Below, piece by piece: positions 37,325-46,023 of a stretch of DNA of 64,000 nucleotides. Location of the stretch: assembly GCF_002257665.1 (NCBI RefSeq), contig NZ_MQWB01000001.1, forward strand, positions 3,483,119 to 3,547,118. Reading direction: 5' to 3'. This stretch comes from Rubricoccus marinus. GTDB lineage: Bacteria > Bacteroidota > Rhodothermia > Rhodothermales > Rubricoccaceae. Numbering within the stretch: position 1 is the first letter of the stretch; each line of letters opens with the position of its first letter. The notes under the pieces were generated by a model. It was not told where the DNA came from. It saw only the letters and a list, made by a program, of their open reading frames with translations, and did not search any database. The position numbers and the translations under genes are program-made.

Positions 37325-37846
37325 TCACACCGCGTCCCGGCGGCGCTTCATGCGGCGGCCCATGCTGGGTGGGAAGAGGAACAAGCCGTACGGCTCCTGC
37401 CCTTCCTGGGAAAACGATTGGTGATGCCGCCCGTGCGCACGCTTGACCGCCTGGGCCGCTGGGTTCTTCGTCTTGAAGGGCATGAACCGCCGGTGCGCGT
37501 AGAGGTCGTGCAAGACGAAGTACAGCAGGCCGTACACGGCAATTCCGGTCCCCCACGCGAACGCCGCACTCGCCAGGGGCGCTTCTCGGCCCACCCACAT
37601 CAAGCCCAGCGAGAGCGCCGCGAAGCCGAGCGAGAACAGGTCGTTGGCCTCGAACACGCCGTGCCCGTGACCGTGTTCGGGGTCGTGGTGCGTCCGGTGG
37701 ATGCGCCAGAGGACGCCGTGGAAAACCCACCGGTGCAGGACGTAGGCGGCCACCTCGGTGACGGCAAAGGAGGCGAGGACGAGGAGCAGAAAGCGGAGCA
37801 CGGGACCAGAGAAGCAGCGCGGCGGTAGAATCTCGCGCCCCCACAT
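37325..37846 (-). CDS. crtZ: Beta-carotene hydroxylase
   Basis: About 173 residues from ATG 37846, or 158 from GTG 37801. Membrane di-iron hydroxylase with the His boxes HRWVFHG, HRTHHDP, HDLYAHRR and HGRHHQ. It hydroxylates the ionone rings of carotenoids, consistent with a pigmented bacterium. No other carotenoid gene is in the window. Confidence 0.9.
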   Translation of the reverse strand: MWGREILPPRCFSGPVLRFLLLVLASFAVTEVAAYVLHRWVFHGVLWRIHRTHHDPEHGHGHGVFEANDLFSLGFAALSLGLMWVGREAPLASAAFAWGTGIAVYGLLYFVLHDLYAHRRFMPFKTKNPAAQAVKRAHGRHHQSFSQEGQEPYGLFLFPPSMGRRMKRRRDAV

Positions 37847-37894
37847 CCGTTCCGCTGCAAGCTCGCCTGGCCTCTGGCGGAACGCGCCCGCCTC

Positions 37895-38233
37895 ATGCTT
37901 ATCGACCTCTCCTCCGACGCCCTCCTCGCCAACTGCGACGTGGAAACCCTCGCCGCCGGCACGAAAGGCGGGCAGCGGGCGAACAAGGTCGAGACCGGCG
38001 TCCGGCTCACGCACCGCCCGACCGGCATCGTCGTCACGGCGCGGCGCAGCCGGAGCCAGTTCCGCAACAAGTCCATCGCCGTGCAGCGTCTGCGCGAGCA
38101 GTTGGAGGAGCGCGCGCGGCCCGTCAAGGTGCGCAAGGCCACGCGTCCCACGAAGGGCTCCAAGCGGAGGCGGTTGGAGGCAAAGAAGAAGCGCTCCGAG
38201 AAAAAGGACCGCCGCAACTGGCGGCCGGAGTAG
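37895..38233 (+). CDS. GGQ-motif peptide-release protein (ArfB/YaeJ-like)
   Basis: 112 residues. The RF-1-type core is TLAAGTKGGQRANKVETGVR, containing the catalytic GGQ, followed by a Lys/Arg-rich tail (KGSKRRRLEAKKKRSEKKDR). There is no codon-recognition domain. This layout matches ArfB, which releases peptides from stalled ribosomes; the shorter PrfH-type relatives are the alternative. It diverges from crtZ with 48 bp between starts. Confidence 0.85.
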   Translation: MLIDLSSDALLANCDVETLAAGTKGGQRANKVETGVRLTHRPTGIVVTARRSRSQFRNKSIAVQRLREQLEERARPVKVRKATRPTKGSKRRRLEAKKKRSEKKDRRNWRPE

Positions 38234-38333
38234 AGGCCGGGCCCACGCGCCTGTGGCGCCAGAGGCTTCCCATCGTCTCCGCGACGCCGCCTCTGGCGTG
38301 GCCCCATCTTGCGGGAAACCCACCGCGCGCGCC

Positions 38334-39431
38334 ATGCCCCGCTTCGTCGTCGTTCTCCTCCTCGCCAGCGGCCTGTGGCTCTCCGCCTCTGGCGCGGAGG
38401 CGCAGGACCAGCAGGTCCTCTTCCCCGGTCAGATCGGCGCCGAGTTGCGCGCCTCCATCAAGGCCGCCTACCGTCCGTCCTCGCTCACCGGGGACAACGA
38501 CGACCTGTACTCGGTCGTGGACCGCACGACGGTGGACGGCGTGGACGGCGTGATCGGCGTCTACACCGGCTTGTTTGTCGAGTTCGACTGCCAGCCCTCG
38601 TGCGACCCTAGCCAGGACGTGTTCAACAACAACGCCGGGATCAACCAGGAGCACACGTTCCCACGCGCCGAGCTCAACGGGAGCAGCAGCCACATCTCCG
38701 AGAGCGACCTCCACAACCTCTTCCCGACGCGTGTGAGCGTCAACGCCGACCGCGGCAACTTCCCGTTCAGGGAGATCCCCGACGCGCAGACCACGCGCTG
38801 GTACCGCGGCTCCACAGCGACCTCCACGGCCCCGCCAGAGGCCGAGCGCGACGAGTGGAGCGAGCTCCGCAGTGGGCAGTCATTCGAACCCCGCGAGGTG
38901 CACGAGGGCAACGTCGCCCGCGCGATGTTCTACATGGCCACCGTCTGGGACGACGTAGCGGACCTCGCGTGGTTCTCGCCTCAGCAGGAGGACCTCTACG
39001 CGTGGCACCTCGCCGACCCTGTGGACCAGGCGGAGGTGGACCGCTCGGACCGCGTCGCGGCGTTCCAGCGCACCGCCTCTGGCGCCCCGGCGCCCAACCC
39101 GTTCGTCGTGGACTCCACGCTGATCCGGCGGGCGTTCTTTACCGTCGTGGCGAACGAGACCGCGCCAGAGGCCTCTGGCGTAACGCTCGCGCTTGCAGGC
39201 CCCAACCCGTTCGGTGCGCAGACGCGCGTTCGCGTCGTCGCCAGGGGCGTGGTGCGCGTGAGCATCATCGACGCGCTCGGCCGCGAAGCCAAGCACCTCT
39301 ACGAGGGTCCCCTCGCGGGCGACGAGGCCACCCTGACCGTTTCCGGGGATGGCCTCGCGCCGGGCCTTTACCTCGTGCGGGTCGTCTCGGAGACGGGCAC
39401 CGTTACGCGTCGGCTCGTCCGGACCCGGTAA
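38334..39431 (+). CDS. Secreted endonuclease I family protein with type IX sorting domain
   Basis: 365 residues. Signal peptide (1-23), then the endonuclease I domain with GINQEHTFPRAELNG (catalytic His) and SESDLHNLFPTRVSVNADRG. The C-terminal ~85 residues (LAGPNPFGAQTRVRV ... APGLYLVRVVSETGT) form a type IX sorting domain. It probably degrades external DNA or RNA. The last 29 bp overlap the end of the antisense histidine kinase gene. Confidence 0.9.
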   Translation: MPRFVVVLLLASGLWLSASGAEAQDQQVLFPGQIGAELRASIKAAYRPSSLTGDNDDLYSVVDRTTVDGVDGVIGVYTGLFVEFDCQPSCDPSQDVFNNNAGINQEHTFPRAELNGSSSHISESDLHNLFPTRVSVNADRGNFPFREIPDAQTTRWYRGSTATSTAPPEAERDEWSELRSGQSFEPREVHEGNVARAMFYMATVWDDVADLAWFSPQQEDLYAWHLADPVDQAEVDRSDRVAAFQRTASGAPAPNPFVVDSTLIRRAFFTVVANETAPEASGVTLALAGPNPFGAQTRVRVVARGVVRVSIIDALGREAKHLYEGPLAGDEATLTVSGDGLAPGLYLVRVVSETGTVTRRLVRTR

Positions 39432-41211
39432 GGCCGGGAGGCGGATTTCGCCAGAGGCCGTGTCCATCTGGGCGCGCCTCTGGCGACAGGCGAGGGACCT
39501 CTGGCGCCTCGCCAGAGGCGCGCGTTCCGGCGGGGAGCGCGATCCAGGCCGCGGGCTCCTGCGCTGGCGGCGGCGCGGCAGGCAGCAGGATCGAGAACGT
39601 GGTCCCGATCCCTTCCTCGCTCTCGAACGAGATCGTGCCGCCCATGGCGTCGATCAGGCGCCGCGTGATGGTGAGGCCGAGGCCGGTTCCTTCGTGGCTG
39701 CGCGCCGAGCCGGTGGACTCCTGCCGGAACGGCTCGAACAGCAGCGCCTGGAACTCCGGCGACATTCCCCGACCGGTGTCGGCGACATCGATGCGGACGC
39801 TTGTCCGCTCGCACGCCACGCGGACGGTCACCGACCCCTCGGCCGTGAACTTGATCGCGTTCGAGATCAGGTTTGTTAGCGACCGGCCCAGCGCGTGGGT
39901 GTCGGCGAGGGCAAAGAGCGGGGCCTCTGGCGCCTCCACGGTCAGCCCTAACCCCCGGCGCGCCGCCTGCTGCTGGAGCAGCCCCGCAACCGTTCGAACC
40001 TCCTGGGTTACATCGAGAGGCTCGGCGTTGATGCGCAGCTGCCCGGCCTCCATCCGAGCGAGGTCGAGAACGGAGTTCAGCGTGTTGAGCAGGCGCTCGC
40101 CGCCGTTCCGGATCGGCACAATGAGCTCTCGGAGGTCGTCTCCCGCCTCTTCCTCTAAAAGCTGGGAGTAGCCGATTACGGCCGTAAGCGGCGTGCGGAT
40201 CTCATGGCTCATGTTGGCGAGGATCGACTTCTGGAGCGCCGCCGCGTCTTCGGCTGCGGCGCGGGCCTGCTCCAGTTCCTCCTCGCGCTCCGCCTGCTCC
40301 GTGATGTCCATCGCCACGCCGACAAGCCGGAGCGGGCGCCCGTCCTCCCGCGTGATCATGCGCACGATGGAATGGATGCGGCGCGGGCTCCCGTCTGCCC
40401 GGCAGATGGAGTACCGGTGGTCCACGGTCATCGCCTCGCCTCGCAGCAGCCGCTCCTCGTCGTCAGTGAGGATGGAGCGGTCCTGAGGCGTGACGAAGTC
40501 GATTACCTGCGGTGGCTCGCCCGGATGCGGCGGGATGCCGACCACGCGGTACATGCCGTCGGACCATTTGCGGCGGGTGGTCCGCAGATCGTGGCTCCAG
40601 CTTCCCATCAGCGCGAGCTGCTCCGATTCCTGCAGCGTCCGGTCGCGCTCCTCCCGCGCGTTTTGTTCGCGGATGCGGGCGTACGCCATGATGATCAGCA
40701 CCATGCACGTCGCGGAGGCGCTCAGCACGAACACCCCCACATCGCTCAAAGGGTTCGGCACCGCGAGGCCTATCCCCACGGTCCCGATGCTGCAAACCGC
40801 CAGGTACCACGCCAGAGGCCGCACCCTCCGGACCGAGGCGCCGAGCAGCGAGCCGGCAGCGAACAGCGTGAAGAGGAAGCCTACCGCCACTTCTGGCATC
40901 AGGCGGCTGGAATACGCCATCATGCCGATCCACACCAACAAGCCACCGAGATAGGCCGCCAAAAGTGGGAGTGGGCGCGCTTGGGCGCGCTTGCTCGAAT
41001 ACGTCAGCGCCAGGGTGAGGCCGGTCGCGCAGGTCGCGACCGCGCGAATCCACAACACGTCGAACACGCCCCCAACGGCGAAGGCGACCCCGAACGCCGG
41101 AATAAGGCCGAGGCACAGGCACAGCGCCAGCCGCAACGTCCTCAAGACGATCACGTCGTGATCGGCCTCTCCCAGAAAGGGATTGAGCGAGATGGGGAGG
41201 TAGACGCGCAC
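39403..41211 (-). CDS. PAS-domain sensor histidine kinase
   Basis: 602 residues. Five or six membrane helices (about 20-180), PAS domain (about 200-305, ending VAMDITEQAERE), HisKA with H336 (ANMSHEIRTPLTA), and HATPase_c with N-box TNLISNAIKF, G1 DTGRGM and G2 GTGLGL. GTG start. The ~50 residues after 550 are low complexity and largely encoded by the iterated motif. No response regulator is adjacent. It follows folA by 70 bp, which includes a CAGAGC/GCTCTG hairpin (41254-41278). Confidence 0.92.
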   Translation of the reverse strand: MRVYLPISLNPFLGEADHDVIVLRTLRLALCLCLGLIPAFGVAFAVGGVFDVLWIRAVATCATGLTLALTYSSKRAQARPLPLLAAYLGGLLVWIGMMAYSSRLMPEVAVGFLFTLFAAGSLLGASVRRVRPLAWYLAVCSIGTVGIGLAVPNPLSDVGVFVLSASATCMVLIIMAYARIREQNAREERDRTLQESEQLALMGSWSHDLRTTRRKWSDGMYRVVGIPPHPGEPPQVIDFVTPQDRSILTDDEERLLRGEAMTVDHRYSICRADGSPRRIHSIVRMITREDGRPLRLVGVAMDITEQAEREEELEQARAAAEDAAALQKSILANMSHEIRTPLTAVIGYSQLLEEEAGDDLRELIVPIRNGGERLLNTLNSVLDLARMEAGQLRINAEPLDVTQEVRTVAGLLQQQAARRGLGLTVEAPEAPLFALADTHALGRSLTNLISNAIKFTAEGSVTVRVACERTSVRIDVADTGRGMSPEFQALLFEPFRQESTGSARSHEGTGLGLTITRRLIDAMGGTISFESEEGIGTTFSILLPAAPPPAQEPAAWIALPAGTRASGEAPEVPRLSPEARPDGHGLWRNPPPGLTGSGRADA

Positions 41212-41281
41212 GAAAATGGGGAATACTCCTAGGGGTATCGCCCTTCACATGCAGAGCTAAACCCCGCCCCGCTCTGTGCCC

Positions 41282-41899
41282 TTATCGGCGCACGTACGTG
41301 TCGAAGCGGAAAGCCGGCCGTCCGTCAGCCGCCGGGTGCTTTTGCCGCTCCGCGAGCTCGAACGGGCCACCGTTTTCTTCCAGCAGATGCCGGTACGGCG
41401 GGAAGTACGTGTCACCAGAAAACTCCCCTTCCACGAGCGTCAGTTCCAGCCGGTCGGCCAAGCCGTCTTCCAGGACCGAGCCGTAGACGCCCGCGCCGCC
41501 GCCGATAAACACCCGCTCTGCATCCGCGAACGCCTCCAGCGCCAGAGGTAGCGAGCCGTAGACGTGGATGCCCGGGTGGTCTACGCGTGTCGGGTGGCGC
41601 GTGAGAACTACGTTCTCGCGGTTGGGGAGCGGCCCGCCGTTTTGGTGGAGCAAGCTCTCGAACGTCTTGCGACCCATGATGAGCGGGTGGCCGGTCGTGA
41701 GCGTTTTAAAGCGCCGGAAGTCCACCGGGAGGTGCCACGGCAGCTCCAGCCCGTCACCGATCAGGCGGTCGCTCTCGGTCCCCGGCGCTTCCGCCACAGC
41801 GGCGATCACGACGACCTCGGGGCGCGCCGTGGCTCTCGCTTCCGCGCCAGAGGCCTCTGGCGCAGCCTGCGGGGAGGTGTCTTGAGTGGACTCGTTCAT
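41282..41899 (-). CDS. folA: Dihydrofolate reductase
   Basis: 205 residues. The core VVVIAAVAE ... LIGDGLELPWHLPVDFRRFK has the usual W and the substrate-binding Asp; HPLIMGRKTFESL, VVLTRHP and ADAERVFIGGGAGVYGSVL bind NADPH. It regenerates tetrahydrofolate after ThyA. Its ATG overlaps the thyA stop (ATGA). The first ~25 residues are low complexity (PEASGAEAR, from a CGCCAGAGGCCTCTGGCG palindrome). Confidence 0.96.
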   Translation of the reverse strand: MNESTQDTSPQAAPEASGAEARATARPEVVVIAAVAEAPGTESDRLIGDGLELPWHLPVDFRRFKTLTTGHPLIMGRKTFESLLHQNGGPLPNRENVVLTRHPTRVDHPGIHVYGSLPLALEAFADAERVFIGGGAGVYGSVLEDGLADRLELTLVEGEFSGDTYFPPYRHLLEENGGPFELAERQKHPAADGRPAFRFDTYVRR

Positions 41900-42831
41900 A
41901 CGGCGACCTCGAATTTGATGGCTGGGTCCGGGCTGTATCCGTGAAGCGCGACGTCTTCGAAGCGGAGATCGTCCAGGCCGCGCGGCGAGCCGTCCGCCAG
42001 AGGCGCGATGGAAAGCGTGGGCGCCGGACGCGGCGTGCGGGTGAGTTGCTCGCGCAGGCCGTCCACGTGATTGACGTAAATGTGCGCGTCCACGAGCGCG
42101 TGCGCAAAGCGGCCGGGCCGCAGGCCGGTCATGCCCGCAATCGCGTGGATGAGGAAGCTGTAGCAGGCGAGGTTGAACGGCACGCCGAGCGCGAGATCGG
42201 CGGAGCGCTGCGAGAGGTGCCCGTTGAGGAACGCCGGGCCTCCATCCGCCGCTGGCGTCACGTTGAGCACGAAGGCGAAGTGGCACGGCGGCAGGCGGCT
42301 CACAGCCGCGTTCGCGGGGTGCCACGCGCTGACGACGAGCCGCCGAGACATTGGGTTGCGGCGGAGCTCGCGGATCACGTAGCCGATCTGATCGAACGAG
42401 AGCGAGCCGTCGGCCTCTTGCGTCACGTCGGGGTGGCTGGCATCGGCCCACCGTTCGTCGCCCAGCGCGACGCCAGAGGCCGGGACGGGAAAGCGGCGCC
42501 AGAAGCGGCCGTAGGCGGTCTGGAGGTCGCCGGCGTCGTCGGCCCAGGCGTCCCAGATCTTGGTGTGCTGGCGGAGCTCGCGGATGTGGTCCGCACCCGA
42601 GAGGTACCAGATCACCTCGCGCAGCATCGACGAGAAGTAGACCTTCTTGGTGGTCAGCAGCGGGTAGCCCTCGGCGAGATCGACGGTGTAGTGCTCGCCG
42701 AACGACGAGAGCGTGTCGGTCCCCGTCCGGTTCTCTTTGCGCACGCCGCGCTCCAGCACGCGGCGGACGAGCGCGAGGTAGGCCTCCTCGGCGCCTGTGG
42801 TGGTGGTCTCGGGCTCTGCGACGGCGGGCAT
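41896..42831 (-). CDS. thyA: Thymidylate synthase
   Basis: 311 residues. Catalytic C183 in LPPCHFAFVLN; N-terminal RTGTDTLSSFGEHY and GYPLLTTKKVYFSSMLREVI; C-terminal QRSADLALGVPFNLACYSFL. It makes dTMP from dUMP. ATG at 42831 fits the family; longer frames run into repeat-filled spacer. An insert of ~25 residues near 115-145 is longer than in the E. coli enzyme. It forms a coupled operon with folA. Confidence 0.97.
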   Translation of the reverse strand: MPAVAEPETTTTGAEEAYLALVRRVLERGVRKENRTGTDTLSSFGEHYTVDLAEGYPLLTTKKVYFSSMLREVIWYLSGADHIRELRQHTKIWDAWADDAGDLQTAYGRFWRRFPVPASGVALGDERWADASHPDVTQEADGSLSFDQIGYVIRELRRNPMSRRLVVSAWHPANAAVSRLPPCHFAFVLNVTPAADGGPAFLNGHLSQRSADLALGVPFNLACYSFLIHAIAGMTGLRPGRFAHALVDAHIYVNHVDGLREQLTRTPRPAPTLSIAPLADGSPRGLDDLRFEDVALHGYSPDPAIKFEVAV

Positions 42832-42893
42832 CTCTCGGGCGTGGGGCGGCCTCGCAAGGTCCCAGCACACGGCCTCTGGCGCAAGGCGATTTT

Positions 42894-43143
42894 GAGGGAT
42901 GCGGGATGGAAAGGGATGGAGGGATGCGGGCCTCTGGCGGGGTGCCTCGCGCGGGTTCTGGGCTCTGGGTTCTGGGTTCTGGGTTCTGGGTAAAGCTGCC
43001 CCGCTTGCCCCCCGGACGCCAGAGGCCCGCCTGGTTTCCCTCACGCATCACGCAGTCCGCATCACGTTCTGGCGCCAGAGGCACGCGGTACCGCGATCTT
43101 CCGGTCCCCGTACCCCGTACCCCGTACCCCGTACCCCGTACCC
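42894..43143. repeat. Spacer of short tandem words upstream of thyA
   Basis: Three word families lie in the 315-bp spacer 42832-43146: GGGATGGAGGGATGCGGG (42894-42930), a 7-bp period GGGTTCT run (42953-42990), and five units of CCCCGTA (43106-43143), with CACGCATCACGCAGTCCGCA between the last two. No gene. The runs could vary in length by slippage. Confidence 0.85.
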
Positions 43144-43146
43144 AAA

Positions 43147-43422
43147 ATGGATCCCGGCCTCCACGTCAAGCAAGCCATCAACCACCTCAACAAGATTGTC
43201 CAGTACGTCCCGTTCGTCGTCGAGGACGGCGATGATGGGCCGACCGCGACCGTCGCGCTCACGCCCGAGGACTGGGGCGTCGTCGCGGACGCGCTGTTCC
43301 ACATGGACACGCCCAAGGAGGTCTTCCCCGACTCCATCGCGGATTACCGCATGGACAACGCCACGGGGACGATCCGCCTGGACCTTCAGGACGGCACGGC
43401 CGTGACCGTCGAGGCGGGCTAG
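43147..43422 (+). CDS. Small conserved-looking protein of unknown function
   Basis: 91 residues, acidic. It reads HVKQAINHLNKIVQYVPFVV, then TPEDWGVVADALFHMDTPKE and DYRMDNATGTIRLDLQDGTA. Helix-rich start, beta-rich end; no signal peptide or membrane segment. Not recognised. The ATG directly follows the CCCCGTA repeats and lacks an obvious ribosome-binding site. It contains no copies of the iterated motif, which supports real coding. Confidence 0.6.
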   Translation: MDPGLHVKQAINHLNKIVQYVPFVVEDGDDGPTATVALTPEDWGVVADALFHMDTPKEVFPDSIADYRMDNATGTIRLDLQDGTAVTVEAG

Positions 43423-43466
43423 TCCTCTGGCGCCAGGGCCGCCCGGTACCAGTGGCGCGCCAGAGG

Positions 43467-44126
43467 CTACCGGCCGGCGTAAAGCACGCTCTCGGTCAGC
43501 ACCTCGTACGGGTTGATCGGCGTGCCGCGGCCGGAGCCCTTGCGCAGGATCTGGAAGTGCAGGTGTGGGCCCTGGGCGTTGCCTGTGCTGCCGACGGTCC
43601 CCAACACGTCGCCGCGCTGGACCGTGGAGCCGATCTCGATGCCGTCCTCGTAGGCGTCCAGGTGCGCGTAGTAGAAGTCGTGCGTGCCGTCGGCCGAGGT
43701 CAGGTAGAGCGTGCGGCCGCCGAGCGCGTTCCAGTGCTTGCGCGAGACGCGGCCGTCCACGATGGCCAGGACCGGCGTGCCGCGCGGCGCGGCGATATCG
43801 ATCGCGTTGTGCGTGCGCCCGCCCGAGCGGCCCGCGTGGAACGAGTCCTTGAGGCGGTCCACGCTGATCCCCTCTACCGGAATCAGCGCGCCAGAGGCGA
43901 GGCTGGGTGCAGAGCCCGAGACGGCGCGCGGGCGTGAGGCCTCTGGCGCACGCGCTGGCCGTTCCGGCCGGCTGCTCACGACGCGAACGGCGCCTCCTCC
44001 CGAGCGGACCGGGGCGGTTTCCGCGCGTGGTGCGGCGGCCCAGCCGTTGGCGCGGGTGCCCGCGCCAGGGGCCGCGCATCCGGCGAGTACAACAGTCAGG
44101 AGAGCAAGGGCAGAGAGAAAGCGCAT
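43467..44126 (-). CDS. M23 family metallopeptidase lipoprotein (1)
   Basis: 219 residues. Lipobox VVLAGC; a low-complexity linker to about 100; LytM/M23 domain with zinc ligands in HNAIDIAAPRGTPVLA (H, D) and PHLHFQIL (H-x-H). It probably cuts peptidoglycan cross-links or serves as an activator. Paralogue of the next gene, same strand, 52 bp downstream of it. The TAG stop abuts CCTCTGGCG. Confidence 0.9.
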   Translation of the reverse strand: MRFLSALALLTVVLAGCAAPGAGTRANGWAAAPRAETAPVRSGGGAVRVVSSRPERPARAPEASRPRAVSGSAPSLASGALIPVEGISVDRLKDSFHAGRSGGRTHNAIDIAAPRGTPVLAIVDGRVSRKHWNALGGRTLYLTSADGTHDFYYAHLDAYEDGIEIGSTVQRGDVLGTVGSTGNAQGPHLHFQILRKGSGRGTPINPYEVLTESVLYAGR

Positions 44127-44178
44127 ACCGGTGAGCCGCGGCTGAGGGATCTCGGGTATCGGCGACCGCGCCGAGCCC

Positions 44179-44781
44179 TTAACCACGAACGGTGGACGAA
44201 CGCGGAATGAGAGTGCTCCCCTTGAGGACAGTGTAGGGGTTGACCGGCGTTCCGCGTCCCCTCCCGGCTTTGTGGAGGATCTGGAAATGCAGGTGCGGCG
44301 CCCGCGCGTTGCCCGTCGTGCCGACGAAGCCCAAGGTATCGCCTTGCTGCACGAGGCTCCCGACCGTGGCGCCAGAGGCGTAGCGCGAGAGGTGCGCGTA
44401 GTAGAAGTCGTAGTCGCCGTCCGGGCTCGTGAGGTAGAGCGTGATGCCGCCGAGGCGGTTGCGCGTGCGGCGCGTGACCTCGCCATCGGAGACCGCCAGG
44501 ACGGGCGTCCCGTGTGGCGCCATAATGTCGATGGAGTTGTGGACGCGTCCGCCAGAGCGTGGCGACCGGAACGAGTTCTCCAGGTCCCCCGGCGCGATGC
44601 CCGCGACCGGGATCACCAGCCGGTCCACGCTAAACCGAAGCGCGTCGCGCGTGAGCACGACCGGGATCGTGTCCTGCGCTAGAGGCCTGGCGCCGGCCTC
44701 TGGCGTTCGCTCTGCGGCGGGTCGGCTCGACATCGCGAGAAGGGGCAGGCAGAGGACGGCGACGGCGAGAAACGCGCGCAT
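44179..44781 (-). CDS. M23 family metallopeptidase (2)
   Basis: 200 residues. Signal peptide MRAFLAVAVLCLPLLAM, then an M23 domain with HNSIDIMAPHGTPVLAVSDG (H, D) and PHLHFQIL. It is clearly related to the downstream M23 lipoprotein: both read FYYAHL, GNAxxPHLHFQIL and RGTPxNPY. Probably an envelope peptidoglycan peptidase. The pair looks like a tandem duplication that has diverged. Confidence 0.9.
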   Translation of the reverse strand: MRAFLAVAVLCLPLLAMSSRPAAERTPEAGARPLAQDTIPVVLTRDALRFSVDRLVIPVAGIAPGDLENSFRSPRSGGRVHNSIDIMAPHGTPVLAVSDGEVTRRTRNRLGGITLYLTSPDGDYDFYYAHLSRYASGATVGSLVQQGDTLGFVGTTGNARAPHLHFQILHKAGRGRGTPVNPYTVLKGSTLIPRSSTVRG

Positions 44782-44952
44782 ACGGGCAGGGGTCAGGAGA
44801 GGGAGGCCCAGGTGCGAAGAATCTAGCGTTCTGAAAAACCAGAGTGGCCGCGCCGTTTTGCTGCCGTTAGAGCGCCGCCGCGTCAGAGGCGTACGCCCGA
44901 GAGCCTCTGGCGACATAGGGACCCACAGGGCACACGCGGGCGTCCATCGCGC

Positions 44953-46005
44953 ATGTCCTTCCTCCTCTATGGCGCCACCGGCTACACCGGGCGCCTTATC
45001 GCCGATCTGGCCGTCGAGCGCGGGCACCGCCCCGTCCTCGCAGGCCGCACCGAAGCCACGCTCGCGCCTCTGGCGGAGAGCCTGGGCCTGGACCACGTCA
45101 CGGTCTCGCTAGACGACGCCAGAGGCCTGGATCGGGCGCTGGACTCGGTCGGCGCGGTTCTGCACGCGGCGGGGCCGTTTTCGCGCACGTCGGCGCCGAT
45201 GGCCGACGCCTGCCTCCGCACGCGCACGCCGTACCTCGACATCACGGGCGAGATCAGCGTGTTCGAGTCGCTCGCGGCCCGCGCGCGAGAGGCCGAGGAA
45301 GCGGGCGTGCCGCTCTTGCCCGGCGTCGGCTTCGACGTGGTCCCGACGGACTGCCTCGCGCTGCACCTCCGCCAGAGGCTGCCCAGCGCCACGCGGTTGC
45401 AGCTCGCGATCCGCGCGCTCGGCGCGGCCTCGCACGGCACGGCGCAGACGGCGGTGGAGAACGCCGGCGAAGGCGGCGCGGCGCGCATCGGCGGGCGCAT
45501 CGTGAGCGTTCCGGCGGCGCACCACCAGATCCGCGCCGACTTCGGCGACGGGCGCCCGCGGCTCTGCACGGCCATCCCGTGGGGCGACGTGAGCACGGCC
45601 TACCACTCTACGGGCATCCCCAACGTCACGACCTACGCGGCCCTGCCCTCCAGCGCCGTTCGTGCGATGAAAGCCAGCCGGTGGCTCGGCCCCGTCCTCA
45701 CGGCCGCGCCCGTCCAAGGCCTCTTGCGCCGCCTCGTGTCCTCGCGCGTGAGCGGGCCGAGCGCGGAACAGCGCGCCAGAGGCCGCTCCTACGTCTGGGG
45801 CGAAGCCACCGACGGCGACGGCGGCCGCGTGGTCGCCCGGTGGGCCGGACCCGAGGGCTACTCGCTCACGGCCGATACGGCGCTTCGCGCCACGCTTCGC
45901 GTTCTGGGCGGCGGCATCTCGCCGGGCTTCCAAACCCCGTCCCTCACCTTCGGAGCCGACTTCGCGCTCAAACCAGAAGACACGTCCCGCGAGGACGTGG
46001 TGTGA
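44953..46005 (+). CDS. Saccharopine dehydrogenase-like / trans-acting enoyl reductase family protein
   Basis: 350 residues. N-terminal Rossmann motif LLYGATGYTGRLIADLAVER, then RTPYLDITGEISVFESL and LLPGVGFDVVPTDCLALHL, typical of the saccharopine dehydrogenase NADP-binding family that includes mycobacterial enoyl reductases. The substrate is unknown. Convergent with the FAD monooxygenase, 18 bp apart. Confidence 0.88.
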   Translation: MSFLLYGATGYTGRLIADLAVERGHRPVLAGRTEATLAPLAESLGLDHVTVSLDDARGLDRALDSVGAVLHAAGPFSRTSAPMADACLRTRTPYLDITGEISVFESLAARAREAEEAGVPLLPGVGFDVVPTDCLALHLRQRLPSATRLQLAIRALGAASHGTAQTAVENAGEGGAARIGGRIVSVPAAHHQIRADFGDGRPRLCTAIPWGDVSTAYHSTGIPNVTTYAALPSSAVRAMKASRWLGPVLTAAPVQGLLRRLVSSRVSGPSAEQRARGRSYVWGEATDGDGGRVVARWAGPEGYSLTADTALRATLRVLGGGISPGFQTPSLTFGADFALKPEDTSREDVV

Positions 46006-46023
46006 GCCTCTGGCGCCAGCGGC

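Noticed and set aside
42832-43084. Longer starts for thyA and folA
   Set aside because: The extra residues derive from GGGTTCT and GGGATGG spacer words; ATG at 42831 and 41899 match family N-termini.
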